64,000 bases of DNA from contig JAVYQJ010000004.1 of NCBI GenBank assembly GCA_038731975.1, positions 1 through 64,000 of the forward strand, written 5' to 3'. Shown here piece after piece: positions 42,709-51,639 of the stretch; positions within the stretch are counted from its first letter, which is position 1, and the number at the start of each line of letters is the position of its first letter. A program made the translations under genes and the position numbers. Source of the stretch: Thermofilaceae archaeon. Lineage in GTDB: Archaea; Thermoproteota; Thermoprotei; Thermofilales; Thermofilaceae. Below the pieces are notes generated by a model. It saw only the letters and a program-made list of their open reading frames with translations, ran no database searches and had not been told where the DNA came from.

Positions 42709-44599
42709 GGGGTACAAGCCGGGCTTAACGACGGTTTCCCTCCTCTCAATCGCTTACGCTGCCATCGTTGTAACGCCTATAATGATCTATATGAGCTTCC
42801 TCACCGGTCTACCTGACCCAGCCAGGTTCATCCCGGTTTTCATCTCACTCCTTCTCTTTACTGAAGTCGGTAGGTTCACCGGGAGGTTCGTGACGAAGCA
42901 AGAGGCTTATATCATCTACTTCATGTCACAGATCGTCGCTTTCGATGCCCTCTACTGGGTTGGGTTACTGATGAACCTCTACTTCCGCGACGCCCCCTAC
43001 ACAAAACTCTTCGGGATCGCCGATAAGATACCTACGTGGGCCGCTCCCCCACTCGATAGCTGGGCTGTGCAACTACGCACTTTCTTTGCCCGAGAGTGGC
43101 TAACCCCTATACTCGTATTGCTCCTCAGCACAGCGGGTAGCCTGCTGATAGATATCGGGCTTTCCTTCATCTTTATCCAGCTTTTCATAGAAGTTGAGAA
43201 CCTACCCTTCCCTGTTGCGCCCATCGACGCTCAAGCAATCGAAGTTTTAACTGAAAGAACCCCTGATAGGATGATACCCTTTGCCACGGCTGCCGTAATC
43301 GGCTTCCTTTACGAGTTCGCCATTTACGGCTTCCCGCAGTTATCGGAAGCGCTCATCGGTACGCGCATCCAGCTAATACCGTATCCGTGGGTGGACTTGA
43401 CGGAATACTTTGCCGGCGTATTACCTGGCGCCCTCATCGGGGTTGCAACCGATATTTCCACATTCGCTGTGGGGTGGCTTATACCGTGGGAGAGCATCGT
43501 CTGGATCTTCATAGGTTCGATAGCGTTCTACGTTGTGGGCAATGTGCTTGGCCTCCTCCTAGCCGATATTACAGGGAACCCAGTGCTGCTCCGCTGGAAA
43601 GCGGATTGGTCCCCTGTCGCGCGTATCGACTGGTTATGGCAGCGCTCGGTCTTCAATCTCTGGGCTAGCCCGCTAATCGGCTTATCAGTTGGGGTTGGGC
43701 TCTTTTCGCTCATCGTATCTCTGAAGTACTTCAAGACAGCGTTTTCCAGCTTGCTGCGCTTAACAGAGGCTGCCAAGAGGAAAGGGTACTTACCGCTGGG
43801 ATTTATCCTAGCGATGATCTTTACGGGTGCGCTTGTCGGTACAGCCGTTGCAACTTGGCTCTACCCAAGCCTCTGGTGGTTCTGGCTACTCTCATGGACC
43901 CTTTTCCCCTTTATCCAGGGGATTCTGCTTGCCCGCAGTTTCGGCGAAGTAGGCTTGGGGGTTCAAATCCCGTATATCAGAGAAGCATTCCTAATCGCTT
44001 TCACAAAGCCTGGGGAGGTTGAACCGTGGCTTGTACCCGCTAAGATCACGACGGGTGCCGGCATTATAACGCATAGGATAAAGGTGGCTACGCTTCTCGA
44101 GGTAAGGCCGATGGACTACTTCAAAGCTTACGCGTTGACGCTTCCACTGGTGTTAGCACTCAGCTTCGTCTTCCTCCAATTCTTCTGGTCAATGGCGCCC
44201 ATCCCATCGGCTGTTTACCCCTGGACGGTGATTTCGTGGCCTATTGCTTCGCTCAACTTCTCCCTTTGGGTCTCCCGTTCGATCGAGATTTTCAGGCCGG
44301 AGCTCATTCTTGCATCATCGGTGGCAATGCTAATTGTTTCGCTACTCGCCCGGTACCTCGGGCTACCCTTTTCACCGATAGGCTTCGCCGCTGGCGCAGC
44401 TCTGACGCCTCCCTACGCCATCAACTACTTCATGGGCGCTATTGTCGGGAGACTACTCGAAAAGAAATTAGGGAAAACGTATTGGGAGAGAGTTAGAGGG
44501 GCGATAATCGCCGGACTCTTCTGCGGAGTAGGTTTGGCCCTAGCGTTAACGGTCGTTATATTGATGATTTCTAAGTCCGCGTGGCTCTTACCTTTCTAA
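42701..44599 (+). CDS. OPT-like membrane protein, second copy
   Basis: The 632-residue protein has about 14 hydrophobic segments and the conserved LFIEVENLPFPVAPIDAQAIEVL segment similar to the copy at 36.2 kb. Other visible segments are KADWSPVARIDWLWQRSVFN and LVPAKITTGAGIITHRIKVAT. It overlaps the M28-FtsX fusion by eight bases. Its location in the same transcription unit suggests that the fusion protein and this carrier work together, for example in extracellular peptide handling. Transport substrate is unknown. Confidence 0.7.
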   Translation: MSEGYKPGLTTVSLLSIAYAAIVVTPIMIYMSFLTGLPDPARFIPVFISLLLFTEVGRFTGRFVTKQEAYIIYFMSQIVAFDALYWVGLLMNLYFRDAPYTKLFGIADKIPTWAAPPLDSWAVQLRTFFAREWLTPILVLLLSTAGSLLIDIGLSFIFIQLFIEVENLPFPVAPIDAQAIEVLTERTPDRMIPFATAAVIGFLYEFAIYGFPQLSEALIGTRIQLIPYPWVDLTEYFAGVLPGALIGVATDISTFAVGWLIPWESIVWIFIGSIAFYVVGNVLGLLLADITGNPVLLRWKADWSPVARIDWLWQRSVFNLWASPLIGLSVGVGLFSLIVSLKYFKTAFSSLLRLTEAAKRKGYLPLGFILAMIFTGALVGTAVATWLYPSLWWFWLLSWTLFPFIQGILLARSFGEVGLGVQIPYIREAFLIAFTKPGEVEPWLVPAKITTGAGIITHRIKVATLLEVRPMDYFKAYALTLPLVLALSFVFLQFFWSMAPIPSAVYPWTVISWPIASLNFSLWVSRSIEIFRPELILASSVAMLIVSLLARYLGLPFSPIGFAAGAALTPPYAINYFMGAIVGRLLEKKLGKTYWERVRGAIIAGLFCGVGLALALTVVILMISKSAWLLPF

Positions 44600-44645
44600 A
44601 CATTTTTAACATTGATAATAAATTCTATAATTCTTTTCTTCGAGT
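44600..44645 (+). terminator. T-rich terminator after the OPT-like gene
   Basis: Directly after the TAA at 44597-44599 the sequence has catttttaac followed by ataataaattctataattcttttcttc. Several T runs in an A/T-rich stretch fit archaeal termination. Confidence 0.5.
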
Positions 44646-44712
44646 CATTACAGATCCCATCGTTTAGGTGCATCAGGCGTGTAGGTCGGTCAGAAGATGA
44701 GCCAAGGTTTTA

Positions 44713-44730
44713 CGTAGGTTCTGGCCTACG
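44713..44730. repeat. small inverted repeat CGTAGG-N6-CCTACG
   Basis: Six-base arms at 44713-44718 and 44725-44730 are exact reverse complements. The site lies in the 226-base gap before the DegT gene, about 96 bases upstream of its ATG. It could be a regulatory site or a weak hairpin. Confidence 0.35.
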
Positions 44731-44825
44731 ACGTTGATGGAAGACTTCTTAAAAACCACGATCCCATAAATCGTTTAAGGTATTAGCACGGATAACCTTA
44801 ATTCCCTCCCTGCTTTCATTCATCG

Positions 44826-45980
44826 ATGGCCTGGCCTAGGCCTGATCCGCTGGATGAAGCGTACCTGCTCCTGGCTTACAGGTCGGGGCGCTGGGGGACG
44901 AGGTCGCCCCTAGTCGAGGAGTTTGAGCGGGAGTTCGCGCGCTACCACGATGCGAAGCACGGCGTGGCGGTTACGAGCGGGACGGCTGGACTGATGCTCG
45001 CCTACTTGGCGGTCGGAGTTAGGCCCGGCGATAAGGTGGCCGTACCCGCCTACACGTTCATCGCTACTGCTTCGGCCGCTGTGATCTGGAGGGCCGTCCC
45101 CGTCTTCGTTGACGTTGACCCAGTGACGCTCAACATGGACCCTGGCGACCTTGAGAGGGTTGTGGAGAGGCATAAGGACGTGAGGCTGATCGTCCCCGTC
45201 CACTTCGCTGGTATACCGGCCGAGATGGACGAGATCCTGAAGATCGCACGCGAGCACGGGGCAGCTGTGGTTGAGGATGCTGCTCAAGCGCACGGCTCAG
45301 CCTACAGGGGCAGGAAGGTTGGCGCGATCGGAGACGCGGGGGCGTTCAGCTTCCAGTTGAGTAAGCTAATGGCGGCCGGCGAGGGCGGCATCGTGCTCAC
45401 CAACCGGGACGATTTGCACGAGCTGATCTGGTCGCTCCACCACGTGGGCAGGAGGGCGGGGGGCAAGTGGTACGAGCACCCCAGGATGGGGTGGAACTTC
45501 CGGATGACCGAGTTCCAGGCCGCCGTCCTGCTGGGCCAGCTGAAGAGGCTGGATCGGATGCTGGAGACCCTCAGGAGGAACTGGAGGATCGTAGCGGAGG
45601 GTTTGGAGAGAGTCGATGGGATCGAGGTCCTCGAGCCGCCGAAGCACGTTGACTGGAACTTCTACTTCACCTACATCAAGGTTCCCGAGGCCGCGAGGAG
45701 GGGCGTGGAGCTGAAGCTGAAGTTCGTGGAGGCCGCGAGGAGGAGAGGGGTGAACCTGTCTGAGGGCTACGTGGAACCCCTCTACAAGCAGCCGGCCCTC
45801 AGGGACCCGTACTGGGGGCTGCCGAGCGGGCTGTACGATGGGCTTTACCTGAGGAACGCGGAGGAGGCTTGCGCCTCTGTAGCTTGGCTGCCTCACTACG
45901 AGCTGCTAACTGAGGATGAGGCTAGGCTGGAGCGCGTCGTTAAAGCCGTTGAGGGGGCTGCCCGAGAGGTTCTTAAGTGA
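44826..45980 (+). CDS. DegT/DnrJ/EryC1-family sugar aminotransferase
   Basis: The 384-residue protein has the DegT layout: TSGTAGLMLAYLAVG (50-64), AVPAYTFIATASAA, VVEDAAQAHGSAYRG (149-162) and GAFSFQLSKLMAAGEGG, in which Lys180 should bind PLP. The later HHVGRRAGGKWYEHPRMGWN and FRMTEFQAAVLLGQLKRLD also match. Family members use glutamate to aminate keto-sugars, usually nucleotide-linked, for surface glycans or secondary metabolites; some relatives dehydrate or act on inosose. No sugar-nucleotide genes are adjacent, so the substrate is open. ATG 44826 is the natural start. Confidence 0.9.
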   Translation: MAWPRPDPLDEAYLLLAYRSGRWGTRSPLVEEFEREFARYHDAKHGVAVTSGTAGLMLAYLAVGVRPGDKVAVPAYTFIATASAAVIWRAVPVFVDVDPVTLNMDPGDLERVVERHKDVRLIVPVHFAGIPAEMDEILKIAREHGAAVVEDAAQAHGSAYRGRKVGAIGDAGAFSFQLSKLMAAGEGGIVLTNRDDLHELIWSLHHVGRRAGGKWYEHPRMGWNFRMTEFQAAVLLGQLKRLDRMLETLRRNWRIVAEGLERVDGIEVLEPPKHVDWNFYFTYIKVPEAARRGVELKLKFVEAARRRGVNLSEGYVEPLYKQPALRDPYWGLPSGLYDGLYLRNAEEACASVAWLPHYELLTEDEARLERVVKAVEGAAREVLK

Positions 45981-45998
45981 TCAAGGGTAGTCAACTCG

Positions 45999-47753
45999 GT
46001 GCTCAGGCTCGGTTTAACCGTGCTGGTAGCCTCCGTAGTTGCGCTGGCCCTCATCTGCGGTTACGGGCAACGCTCGCAAGCGCAGACCTCGCAGAGGTGG
46101 CTCATCCGCATTCTCCCCGACGGGAGCATCAGCCCACACGGCGCGCCCGTAAGGCGTGTGGATCGCGTGTACTACTTGACCGAAGATCTTGAGGCGTGGG
46201 GTAGCGATGGAATCGTGATTGAGGCGAGCGGCATCATCCTGAACGGTAACGGCCACAGGCTGAAGGGTGATGGGGCGCGTGACACGCGGGGAGTCATCGT
46301 TAGGGGGTCGCGCGTCACAGTGCTAAACCTGACTGTTGAGGCCTTCCAGCTGGGTGTGATGGTCGCGGGGGCGGAGGGCGTGGAGGTGCGCAACGTGACG
46401 GTTTTGAAGTGCTCTGAGGGTGTTTCAGTGGTGAACTCGACGGGTGTCAGCGTGATCGGAAACCTGCTCGTCGACACCGTCACGGGCGTGAACCTGCTCT
46501 TCTCCCACTCCGTCGAGGTTGCGGAGAACCGCGTGGTTGGAGGCGTGTGGGGGATCTACGTGATGAACTCGAGCTCTGTGACGGTGGCGCGCAACACTGT
46601 CGTCAATAGCTCGTGGGGCTTAATGCTGCTCTACTCCGGTGGCGCGAAGGTGGTTGAGAACGAGCTGTGGGGTTGCGGGGTGTACGTGAGAGCCTCCTTC
46701 CGCAACACGATCTCGAACAACAGCGTGAACGGGAGACCCCTCGTGTACCTCGAGGAGGTGGAGGGCGGGGAAGTGAGGGAAGCCGGGCAGGTGGTGCTGG
46801 TGCGGTCCCGGGGCGTCCGTGTCGCCAACCTCAGCATCTCGAGGTCGAGCGTCGGCGTCCTACTGTACGAGTCGAGCGGCACAACCGTGGAGAACTGCAC
46901 GCTCTCGCGGAACATCTGGGGCATCATGCTGCACACCTCTCACAACAACACGATCCGGGGAAACTGGGTGGAGGGCAGCGACGTCGGCATCTACCTCTAC
47001 GAGTCGAGAGGCAACCTCGTGGCCGAGAACGCCCTCCTGCGGAACGGGCTCGGCCTCTGGCTCGCCTGCTCCGCCCACAACACCGTCCAAGGCAACTGCT
47101 TCATCGCCAACAGGGCGCAGGCTAGCGCGGGCTGCGGCGAGAACCGATGGACTAGCGATAAAGGCGGCAACTATTGGAGCGATGGCTCCGATGAGGATCG
47201 GGACGGTGACGGATATGCGGACGACCCGTACATGGTTGGCCCCGGAAACATCGATGAGCGCCCCTTGACCGCCTGCCAGCTGGAGAGCGTCCTCAGGCTT
47301 CCAGCCCCCTTCTGCACCCTAGAGCTGCTCTCTCAACCATCAGAAGTGCTCGCCGGAGAGTACTTCCTCGTCGCCATCAAAGCCGAGAGCCCGCTCCCCC
47401 TCAAGGCCGTTCGCTTCGAGATCCGTGCAGGCGAGCAGCGGGAAACGGGGTACTTTGCTTGGGATAGGAGCAGCGGCCCGTGGGACGCCGTGAGGAAAGT
47501 CTTTAGAACGAGAGTGCGCCTTCCGGGAACCGCCACTATCGAGGCCTTCTTGAAGGACTCCGCCGGTCGGCAAACATCATGCGCAACCACTGTTAACGTC
47601 GTAGAGAGGGGGCCGCAATCAGAAGTAGGGAATCCCGAGCTCGCACCTCAGCTGAACCTCCCAACGCTAGCCGCGATAGCAGCGATGCTAGCGGCGGCGG
47701 GTCTAGTAGCAGCGCTCGTCAACGCGCGGAAGCGACGCGCCACGGCAAGCTAG
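45999..47753 (+). CDS. secreted right-handed beta-helix (NosD-like) protein with C-terminal anchor
   Basis: The 584-residue protein begins with a signal peptide (about 1-28) and carries many short repeats of the parallel beta-helix type (GVEVRNVTVLKCSEGVSV, SVTVARNTVVNSSWGLML, NTIRGNWVEGSDVGIYLYE), similar to NosD. A cluster of acidic residues in SDGSDEDRDGDGYADDPYM resembles a calcium-binding loop. Then come a fold of about 100 residues and a single C-terminal membrane helix (about 555-575) with a basic tail. It is probably anchored outside the membrane and may bind or cleave polysaccharide. The start is GTG 45999; it lies 18 bases after the DegT gene. Confidence 0.82.
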   Translation: MLRLGLTVLVASVVALALICGYGQRSQAQTSQRWLIRILPDGSISPHGAPVRRVDRVYYLTEDLEAWGSDGIVIEASGIILNGNGHRLKGDGARDTRGVIVRGSRVTVLNLTVEAFQLGVMVAGAEGVEVRNVTVLKCSEGVSVVNSTGVSVIGNLLVDTVTGVNLLFSHSVEVAENRVVGGVWGIYVMNSSSVTVARNTVVNSSWGLMLLYSGGAKVVENELWGCGVYVRASFRNTISNNSVNGRPLVYLEEVEGGEVREAGQVVLVRSRGVRVANLSISRSSVGVLLYESSGTTVENCTLSRNIWGIMLHTSHNNTIRGNWVEGSDVGIYLYESRGNLVAENALLRNGLGLWLACSAHNTVQGNCFIANRAQASAGCGENRWTSDKGGNYWSDGSDEDRDGDGYADDPYMVGPGNIDERPLTACQLESVLRLPAPFCTLELLSQPSEVLAGEYFLVAIKAESPLPLKAVRFEIRAGEQRETGYFAWDRSSGPWDAVRKVFRTRVRLPGTATIEAFLKDSAGRQTSCATTVNVVERGPQSEVGNPELAPQLNLPTLAAIAAMLAAAGLVAALVNARKRRATAS

Positions 47754-48035
47754 GCTCCAACCAAATTACCAGCGTGGAGGCTGCAGCCTGAGCCCTTGTG
47801 GCAGAAAGGTTTTCGACGCTACGCCATCCCTCCTGCCGGCTCCGATAGGCTAGACAAATGCTAGAATGAAGCTACAAACTTTACAACGATACCGCTTTCC
47901 CATTTTGCCTCTCAAAAATTTCCAAGGGTCAAAAAAATTCTAGTTTTCTCATTCATCCTCTGGGTAGCATCGCGGGTTGAGTTCTGCCTTCAGCGTACGC
48001 TGAGAGCAAGTATCGACGGTGCTAGCGATTACGAG

Positions 48036-48842
48036 CTATAGCTGCTTGGCCAGCCACTTGAGAGCTTGCGTCCAGAAGCGCCCGTACTGCTCCCACTTGA
48101 CGAAGTTGATACCCCAGTGTAAGACAGGGTCGCTCGCGAAGGCAATCACCCTCCCCAACCCCCTTTCCCAGGCAACGATTAGGGGATCCCCGTTTTCACC
48201 CACCCTTGCCAGCACCTCGGCGCCTCTTTTCGGCTTCAGCCTGTTGTAGCCGAGGAAGGGTGGGCACGTCTCCCAGGCGATCCCGCGCGTTACGGGGTGG
48301 TTAAGGTTCGCGTACATGACGAAAGCGCCATCGGGTGCTTCAACGCGGTCGTCGACGGGTTCCAGCTCGACTGGCAGCACGTCGGCAACGGGGGTGCCGT
48401 ACCAGCCTCCTTGCCCGAAGCGCCCGGAGAAGGAGTACCAGCCGCCGCACATCAGCAGTCCCCCGCCGTCCTCCACGAATCGCTTGATCAGTTTCAGCCT
48501 GTTCGGCATCCCGACGTACTTCCCCTTCTCCAGAAGCTCCGCCTCCCTCAACTGCTCGATTGGAAAGAACTCGGGGTAGAAGGCGAGAACCTCGCTCGAC
48601 ACATCGCTGAGGATGAGGACATCGTACCTCCTCAAGCCCTCATAGTCGCGCGGAAAGAGCCTGTAGGCGTCAACCGTGCGAAGGTAGTCGAACTCGATGC
48701 TCGGATCCTCCCTCCTCACGGCTTCGATCAGGTAGGACCCCCACTCCCTCACATAGGCGTCCTTAACTTCGATGAGGAAGGGGCTCTCGAAAATCAGCGG
48801 CCCGAAGACGAGGCCGGAATCCCCAACGTAGAGCACGCGCAC
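48036..48842 (-). CDS. GATase1-like protein (putative glutamine amidotransferase family, pfam07090 type)
   Basis: The 268-residue protein has a flavodoxin-like core: VLYVGDSGLVFGPLIF, YDVLILSDVSSEVLAF, FVEDGGGLLMCGGWYSFSG and GRVIAFASDPVLHWG. The GGWYSFSG site replaces the normal amidotransferase nucleophile-elbow Cys by its GG-W-x-S form, as in the pfam07090 family. Such proteins often sit next to glycoside hydrolases or sugar-binding proteins, and here a GHL10-type hydrolase diverges from it. A catalytic amidotransferase function is unlikely; a carbohydrate-related role is inference. Confidence 0.8.
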   Translation of the reverse strand: MRVLYVGDSGLVFGPLIFESPFLIEVKDAYVREWGSYLIEAVRREDPSIEFDYLRTVDAYRLFPRDYEGLRRYDVLILSDVSSEVLAFYPEFFPIEQLREAELLEKGKYVGMPNRLKLIKRFVEDGGGLLMCGGWYSFSGRFGQGGWYGTPVADVLPVELEPVDDRVEAPDGAFVMYANLNHPVTRGIAWETCPPFLGYNRLKPKRGAEVLARVGENGDPLIVAWERGLGRVIAFASDPVLHWGINFVKWEQYGRFWTQALKWLAKQL

Positions 48843-48894
48843 AAGCTACCTTCGGTTGAGCCCCCTTAAGCATTACCAGCAAATAGAGCCTGGA

Positions 48895-49974
48895 ATGGGC
48901 TTCAGCTTGATGAACGGCTTCAGGAGGGCCTGCTGGGTGAGCACGGAGGCTCTACACTCGGAGCCGGAGAAGGCGGTAGACAAGATCGCCAGGCTCGGTT
49001 TTGAAGAGGTTCTCCCCCTCGTGGCTACAGTTGGAGGGCCCTTGTACCCGAGTAGTGTTCGCGCTCAACCTCCTCGATTCAGGGGTCGCGATCTGGTCGG
49101 GAGGTTTATCGGAGAGGCTAGGAGGAGGGGGTTGGGGGTTCACGCTTGGATCGTCAGCCTCTGCTACCCTAACCCGGAGTTCGAGGAGAGCCGTAGAAAC
49201 CTCTACGTGGTCAACAAGTTGGGGGTTTCGTGCGTCGATAGGCCGCCTTACGTGCCGCACTACAAGTGGCTGTGCCCCAGCCGTGAGGAAGTGAGGGAGA
49301 ACCTGGCTGATCTGTTCCTCGAAGTGGCTGAGAGGTACGAGGTCGACGGGCTCCACTTCGACTATATCAGGTACCCCGACGCTCTCCTGCCCAAAGCCCT
49401 CAGATCCAGGTACCAGGGAGTCCCCCTCGAAGACGTGGTGAAACCGGAGTTCGATTACTGCTACTGCGAGTCCTGCAGGAGCAAGTACCTGCGGGAAAGG
49501 GGGGTCGACCCGAGGGATATACCGTTTGAGAGCGAGTTGTACGAGGATTGGACGAAGTGGAGGGCCCGTCAGGTCACCGAGACTGTGCGGTACGTGCTGG
49601 GCAAGGTGAAGCGGGCTTACCCGAGCATGGAGGTGAGCGCAGCCGTCTTCCCCACGCCGAGGATCGCTTTCAGCTACGTGCGGCAAGATTGGCCGAGTTG
49701 GGGCCTTGACTACTACCACCCGATGATCTACCACAAGTATTATGGGGAAGGAGTGGAGTGGATCGGTGAAGCTGTCAGGGAGTGCGCGTCGAGAGGCTTA
49801 CCCATCTCGGCCGGGATTAAGGTGGACTTCATGGACAGCTACGAGGAGCTGAAGATGGGTTTCGAGCTGGCGCTCGAGAACGGCGCTAGGGGGATTACCG
49901 TCTTCGCTTACCCGATGCCTAAGCCAGAGCTCGAGGAATGGGTGGAGAAAGTCTTCAAGGAGCTGCAGCCTTGA
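48895..49974 (+). CDS. GHL10-type glycoside hydrolase-like protein
   Basis: The protein (about 359 residues from ATG 48895) follows the GHL10 (pfam02638) TIM-barrel pattern: RRACWVSTEALHSEPEKAV, ARRRGLGVHAWIVSLCYP, VNKLGVSCVDRP, WLCPSREEVRENLADLFLEV, VDGLHFDYIRYPD, VSAAVFPTPRIAFSYVRQDW and LDYYHPMIYHKYYG. The Asp in HFDYIRYP and the downstream acidic residues are candidates for catalysis. ATG 48895 is chosen because the TATA-like cttaag (48865-48870) is about 27 bases upstream; TTG 48856 and ATG 48910 are alternatives. There is no signal peptide. It probably acts on internalised oligosaccharides. Confidence 0.83.
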   Translation: MGFSLMNGFRRACWVSTEALHSEPEKAVDKIARLGFEEVLPLVATVGGPLYPSSVRAQPPRFRGRDLVGRFIGEARRRGLGVHAWIVSLCYPNPEFEESRRNLYVVNKLGVSCVDRPPYVPHYKWLCPSREEVRENLADLFLEVAERYEVDGLHFDYIRYPDALLPKALRSRYQGVPLEDVVKPEFDYCYCESCRSKYLRERGVDPRDIPFESELYEDWTKWRARQVTETVRYVLGKVKRAYPSMEVSAAVFPTPRIAFSYVRQDWPSWGLDYYHPMIYHKYYGEGVEWIGEAVRECASRGLPISAGIKVDFMDSYEELKMGFELALENGARGITVFAYPMPKPELEEWVEKVFKELQP

Positions 49975-50157
49975 TAGCGGGGAGGCAAACGTTTTGGACT
50001 TCGGAAGAAAGGTTGGGGAGGGTTCGAGGAGTACCCTCTTTTTGGTTCAACTATCTTAATTAATGCATTAGTTAAACAAAATTTAGAAAATGTTACGATT
50101 GTGAGAAAGCATGCTCGAAAGAGCGATAGAATCCATGAGGTCTCCAGTGTGCCTAAG

Positions 50158-50180
50158 GTATATATACAAGCGTATATACG
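50158..50180 (+). promoter_or_regulatory. two tandem palindromes in the vapBC promoter
   Basis: GTATATATAC (50158-50167) and CGTATATACG (50171-50180) are each perfect palindromes with centres 13 bases apart, and the first doubles as a TATA box. They lie 18-40 bases before the antitoxin ATG 50198. Tandem palindromes are a typical target of ribbon-helix-helix antitoxins, which would repress their own operon here. Confidence 0.6.
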
Positions 50181-50197
50181 TATAGTAGGAGACGCAT

Positions 50198-50425
50198 ATG
50201 AGGAAACGTGGTTTATACGTGAAGGTTGAAGAGGAGTTGCTAACCGAGTTTACGCGAAGAGCGAGAGAGCTGGGGTTGACGAGAAGCGAAGCTCTCCGGA
50301 GGGCCATGAAGGCTTTCATCGCCTCTACGGGGGGAGAATCCGTAACCTCAAGGATGAGGGGTCTGGTTAAGAGCAATCTAACGCTCAGAGAGCTCGAGGA
50401 AGCCTACATGGTGTTTAAATCGTGA
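50198..50425 (+). CDS. vapB: ribbon-helix-helix antitoxin (VapB type)
   Basis: This 75-residue protein has the strand GLYVKVEEELLTEFTRRARE and helix-helix LTRSEALRRAMKAFIA of the RHH fold, followed by a tail of about 30 residues that should wrap the toxin. ATG 50198 is supported by the promoter and the purine-rich taggagacg just upstream. Its stop overlaps the next start by four bases (GTGA). Autoregulation through the tandem palindromes upstream is likely by family analogy. Confidence 0.87.
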   Translation: MRKRGLYVKVEEELLTEFTRRARELGLTRSEALRRAMKAFIASTGGESVTSRMRGLVKSNLTLRELEEAYMVFKS

Positions 50426-50901
50426 AGGTTTTCATCGACTCCTCAATCTTCCTGAAGCTTCTCCTCAACGAGGAGGGCGCCGATGTAGCGCAAAGGTTGT
50501 TGGAAGCGGTTGAGAAAAGCGAAGTACTAGCTTACACAACACCGCTGGTGCTGGAGGAAGTCTCTTTCAAGCTTCTCATAGCCGCGGCAAGCTCCCTTCT
50601 AAACTCCAAGGACATTTGGAGGATAAGGGAGAAGCTGGCGAGAGACGAGAAGGTGAGAGCCGAATGCTTTAGGATTGTGGATGAGTTCTCTCATTACGTT
50701 GAGTACCTCGCTGCGAAAGGGCTGAGAGTCGAGGCGATCCTCTACAGCGATTGGTTGAAGAGCTTGCACTACATGGAGGCTTTTGGTCTTCTACCTGCTG
50801 ACGCGCTCCACCTGGCAGTGGCAGAGAGGTTAGGCGTATCCTCGATTGCCACGTTCGATGAGGACTTTAAAAGAGTCAGCTGGATAAAAACAATTCCATA
50901 A
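50422..50901 (+). CDS. vapC: VapC-type PIN-domain toxin
   Basis: The 159-residue PIN protein has VFIDSSIFLKLLLNEEGA (first Asp), LVLEEVSFKLLIAA (Glu), LPADALHLAVAERLG (third acidic Asp) and SSIATFDEDFKRVSW at the end (fourth acid). It should be a metal-dependent ribonuclease, kept inactive by its RHH partner. The GTG start overlaps the antitoxin stop, so translation is coupled. It is the third VapBC pair in this window. Confidence 0.9.
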   Translation: MKVFIDSSIFLKLLLNEEGADVAQRLLEAVEKSEVLAYTTPLVLEEVSFKLLIAAASSLLNSKDIWRIREKLARDEKVRAECFRIVDEFSHYVEYLAAKGLRVEAILYSDWLKSLHYMEAFGLLPADALHLAVAERLGVSSIATFDEDFKRVSWIKTIP

Positions 50902-51177
50902 AGCTGGAATTGTTTCGAAGCTATAGTTTAAACTCTACACTTATTTGTCCACTGTTATTAATGTTAGGGCCTCAGCTTCGAGCCGATGGAGGTCGACGTC
51001 TCCATTTCCAGGAGAAGTTTTGCGGGATTCGTCGTGGCTCTTTCGCAGATGGCTTCCTTTCAGTACTTCTGGGATCCGATACATCTTCTCATCAATCCAG
51101 ATCGCTGCCTGTTCACAGCTAACCGACTTTAGGTTAACACGTAAATAACGGTCATACTTTTACCAGCGCGAGGTAGT

Positions 51178-51639
51178 GTGGCGACTAGCTCAAAGGCTGG
51201 CGCCACGGAGTTAAACGCGGAGCTGTTGATCAAGATGGCTGAGGACTTTTACGAGAGAGCGTGTAGTGAATTCGCTGAAGCTGTGGCCAAGAGAGACCCT
51301 CTGGGCATAAGGGATTCCGCTGAGAAAGCCTGGAACGCGGTTGTGCAGGCGGTGGACGCGCTTATTCTCTCGTTCATGGAGAGGATCCCATCAAGCCACT
51401 TTGAGAGAAGGAGAATGCTGAGGGAGATTGAGCAGAAGGATGAGCGGGTTGAGAAGCTGGGGGTCCTTGACAGGTATATGGCTAGGTACAAGGTTCTCCA
51501 CGGGGAAACCTTCTACGAGGGCTTAATAGACGTCGAACAGCTGGAAACAGAGATGGAGAAGACTCGCAAACTGATAGAGGATATCAAAGCTCTACTAGCT
51601 GAGAGAAAGAAAACGATTACTGCGGATTTAAACCGTTGA
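51178..51639 (+). CDS. PaREP1/HEPN-like helical protein
   Basis: The 153-residue protein is entirely helical. The pattern ELLIKMAEDFYERACSEFAEAVAKRD, SAEKAWNAVVQAVDALI resembles PaREP1/PaREP8-type proteins (pfam05942) of Pyrobaculum and Thermofilum, which belong to the HEPN-like superfamily. A classic Arg-x4-6-His motif is not evident. The GTG start at 51178 follows an A/T-rich element near 51144-51160. It has no MNT partner next to it. Function unknown; a link to stress or defence is inferred from the superfamily. Confidence 0.65.
   Translation: MATSSKAGATELNAELLIKMAEDFYERACSEFAEAVAKRDPLGIRDSAEKAWNAVVQAVDALILSFMERIPSSHFERRRMLREIEQKDERVEKLGVLDRYMARYKVLHGETFYEGLIDVEQLETEMEKTRKLIEDIKALLAERKKTITADLNR

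Noticed and set aside
43957-43980. tRNA T-arm-like string (ggggttcaaatcccg) inside the OPT-like gene
   Set aside because: No acceptor or anticodon stem surrounds it, and the bases encode a conserved membrane-protein segment.
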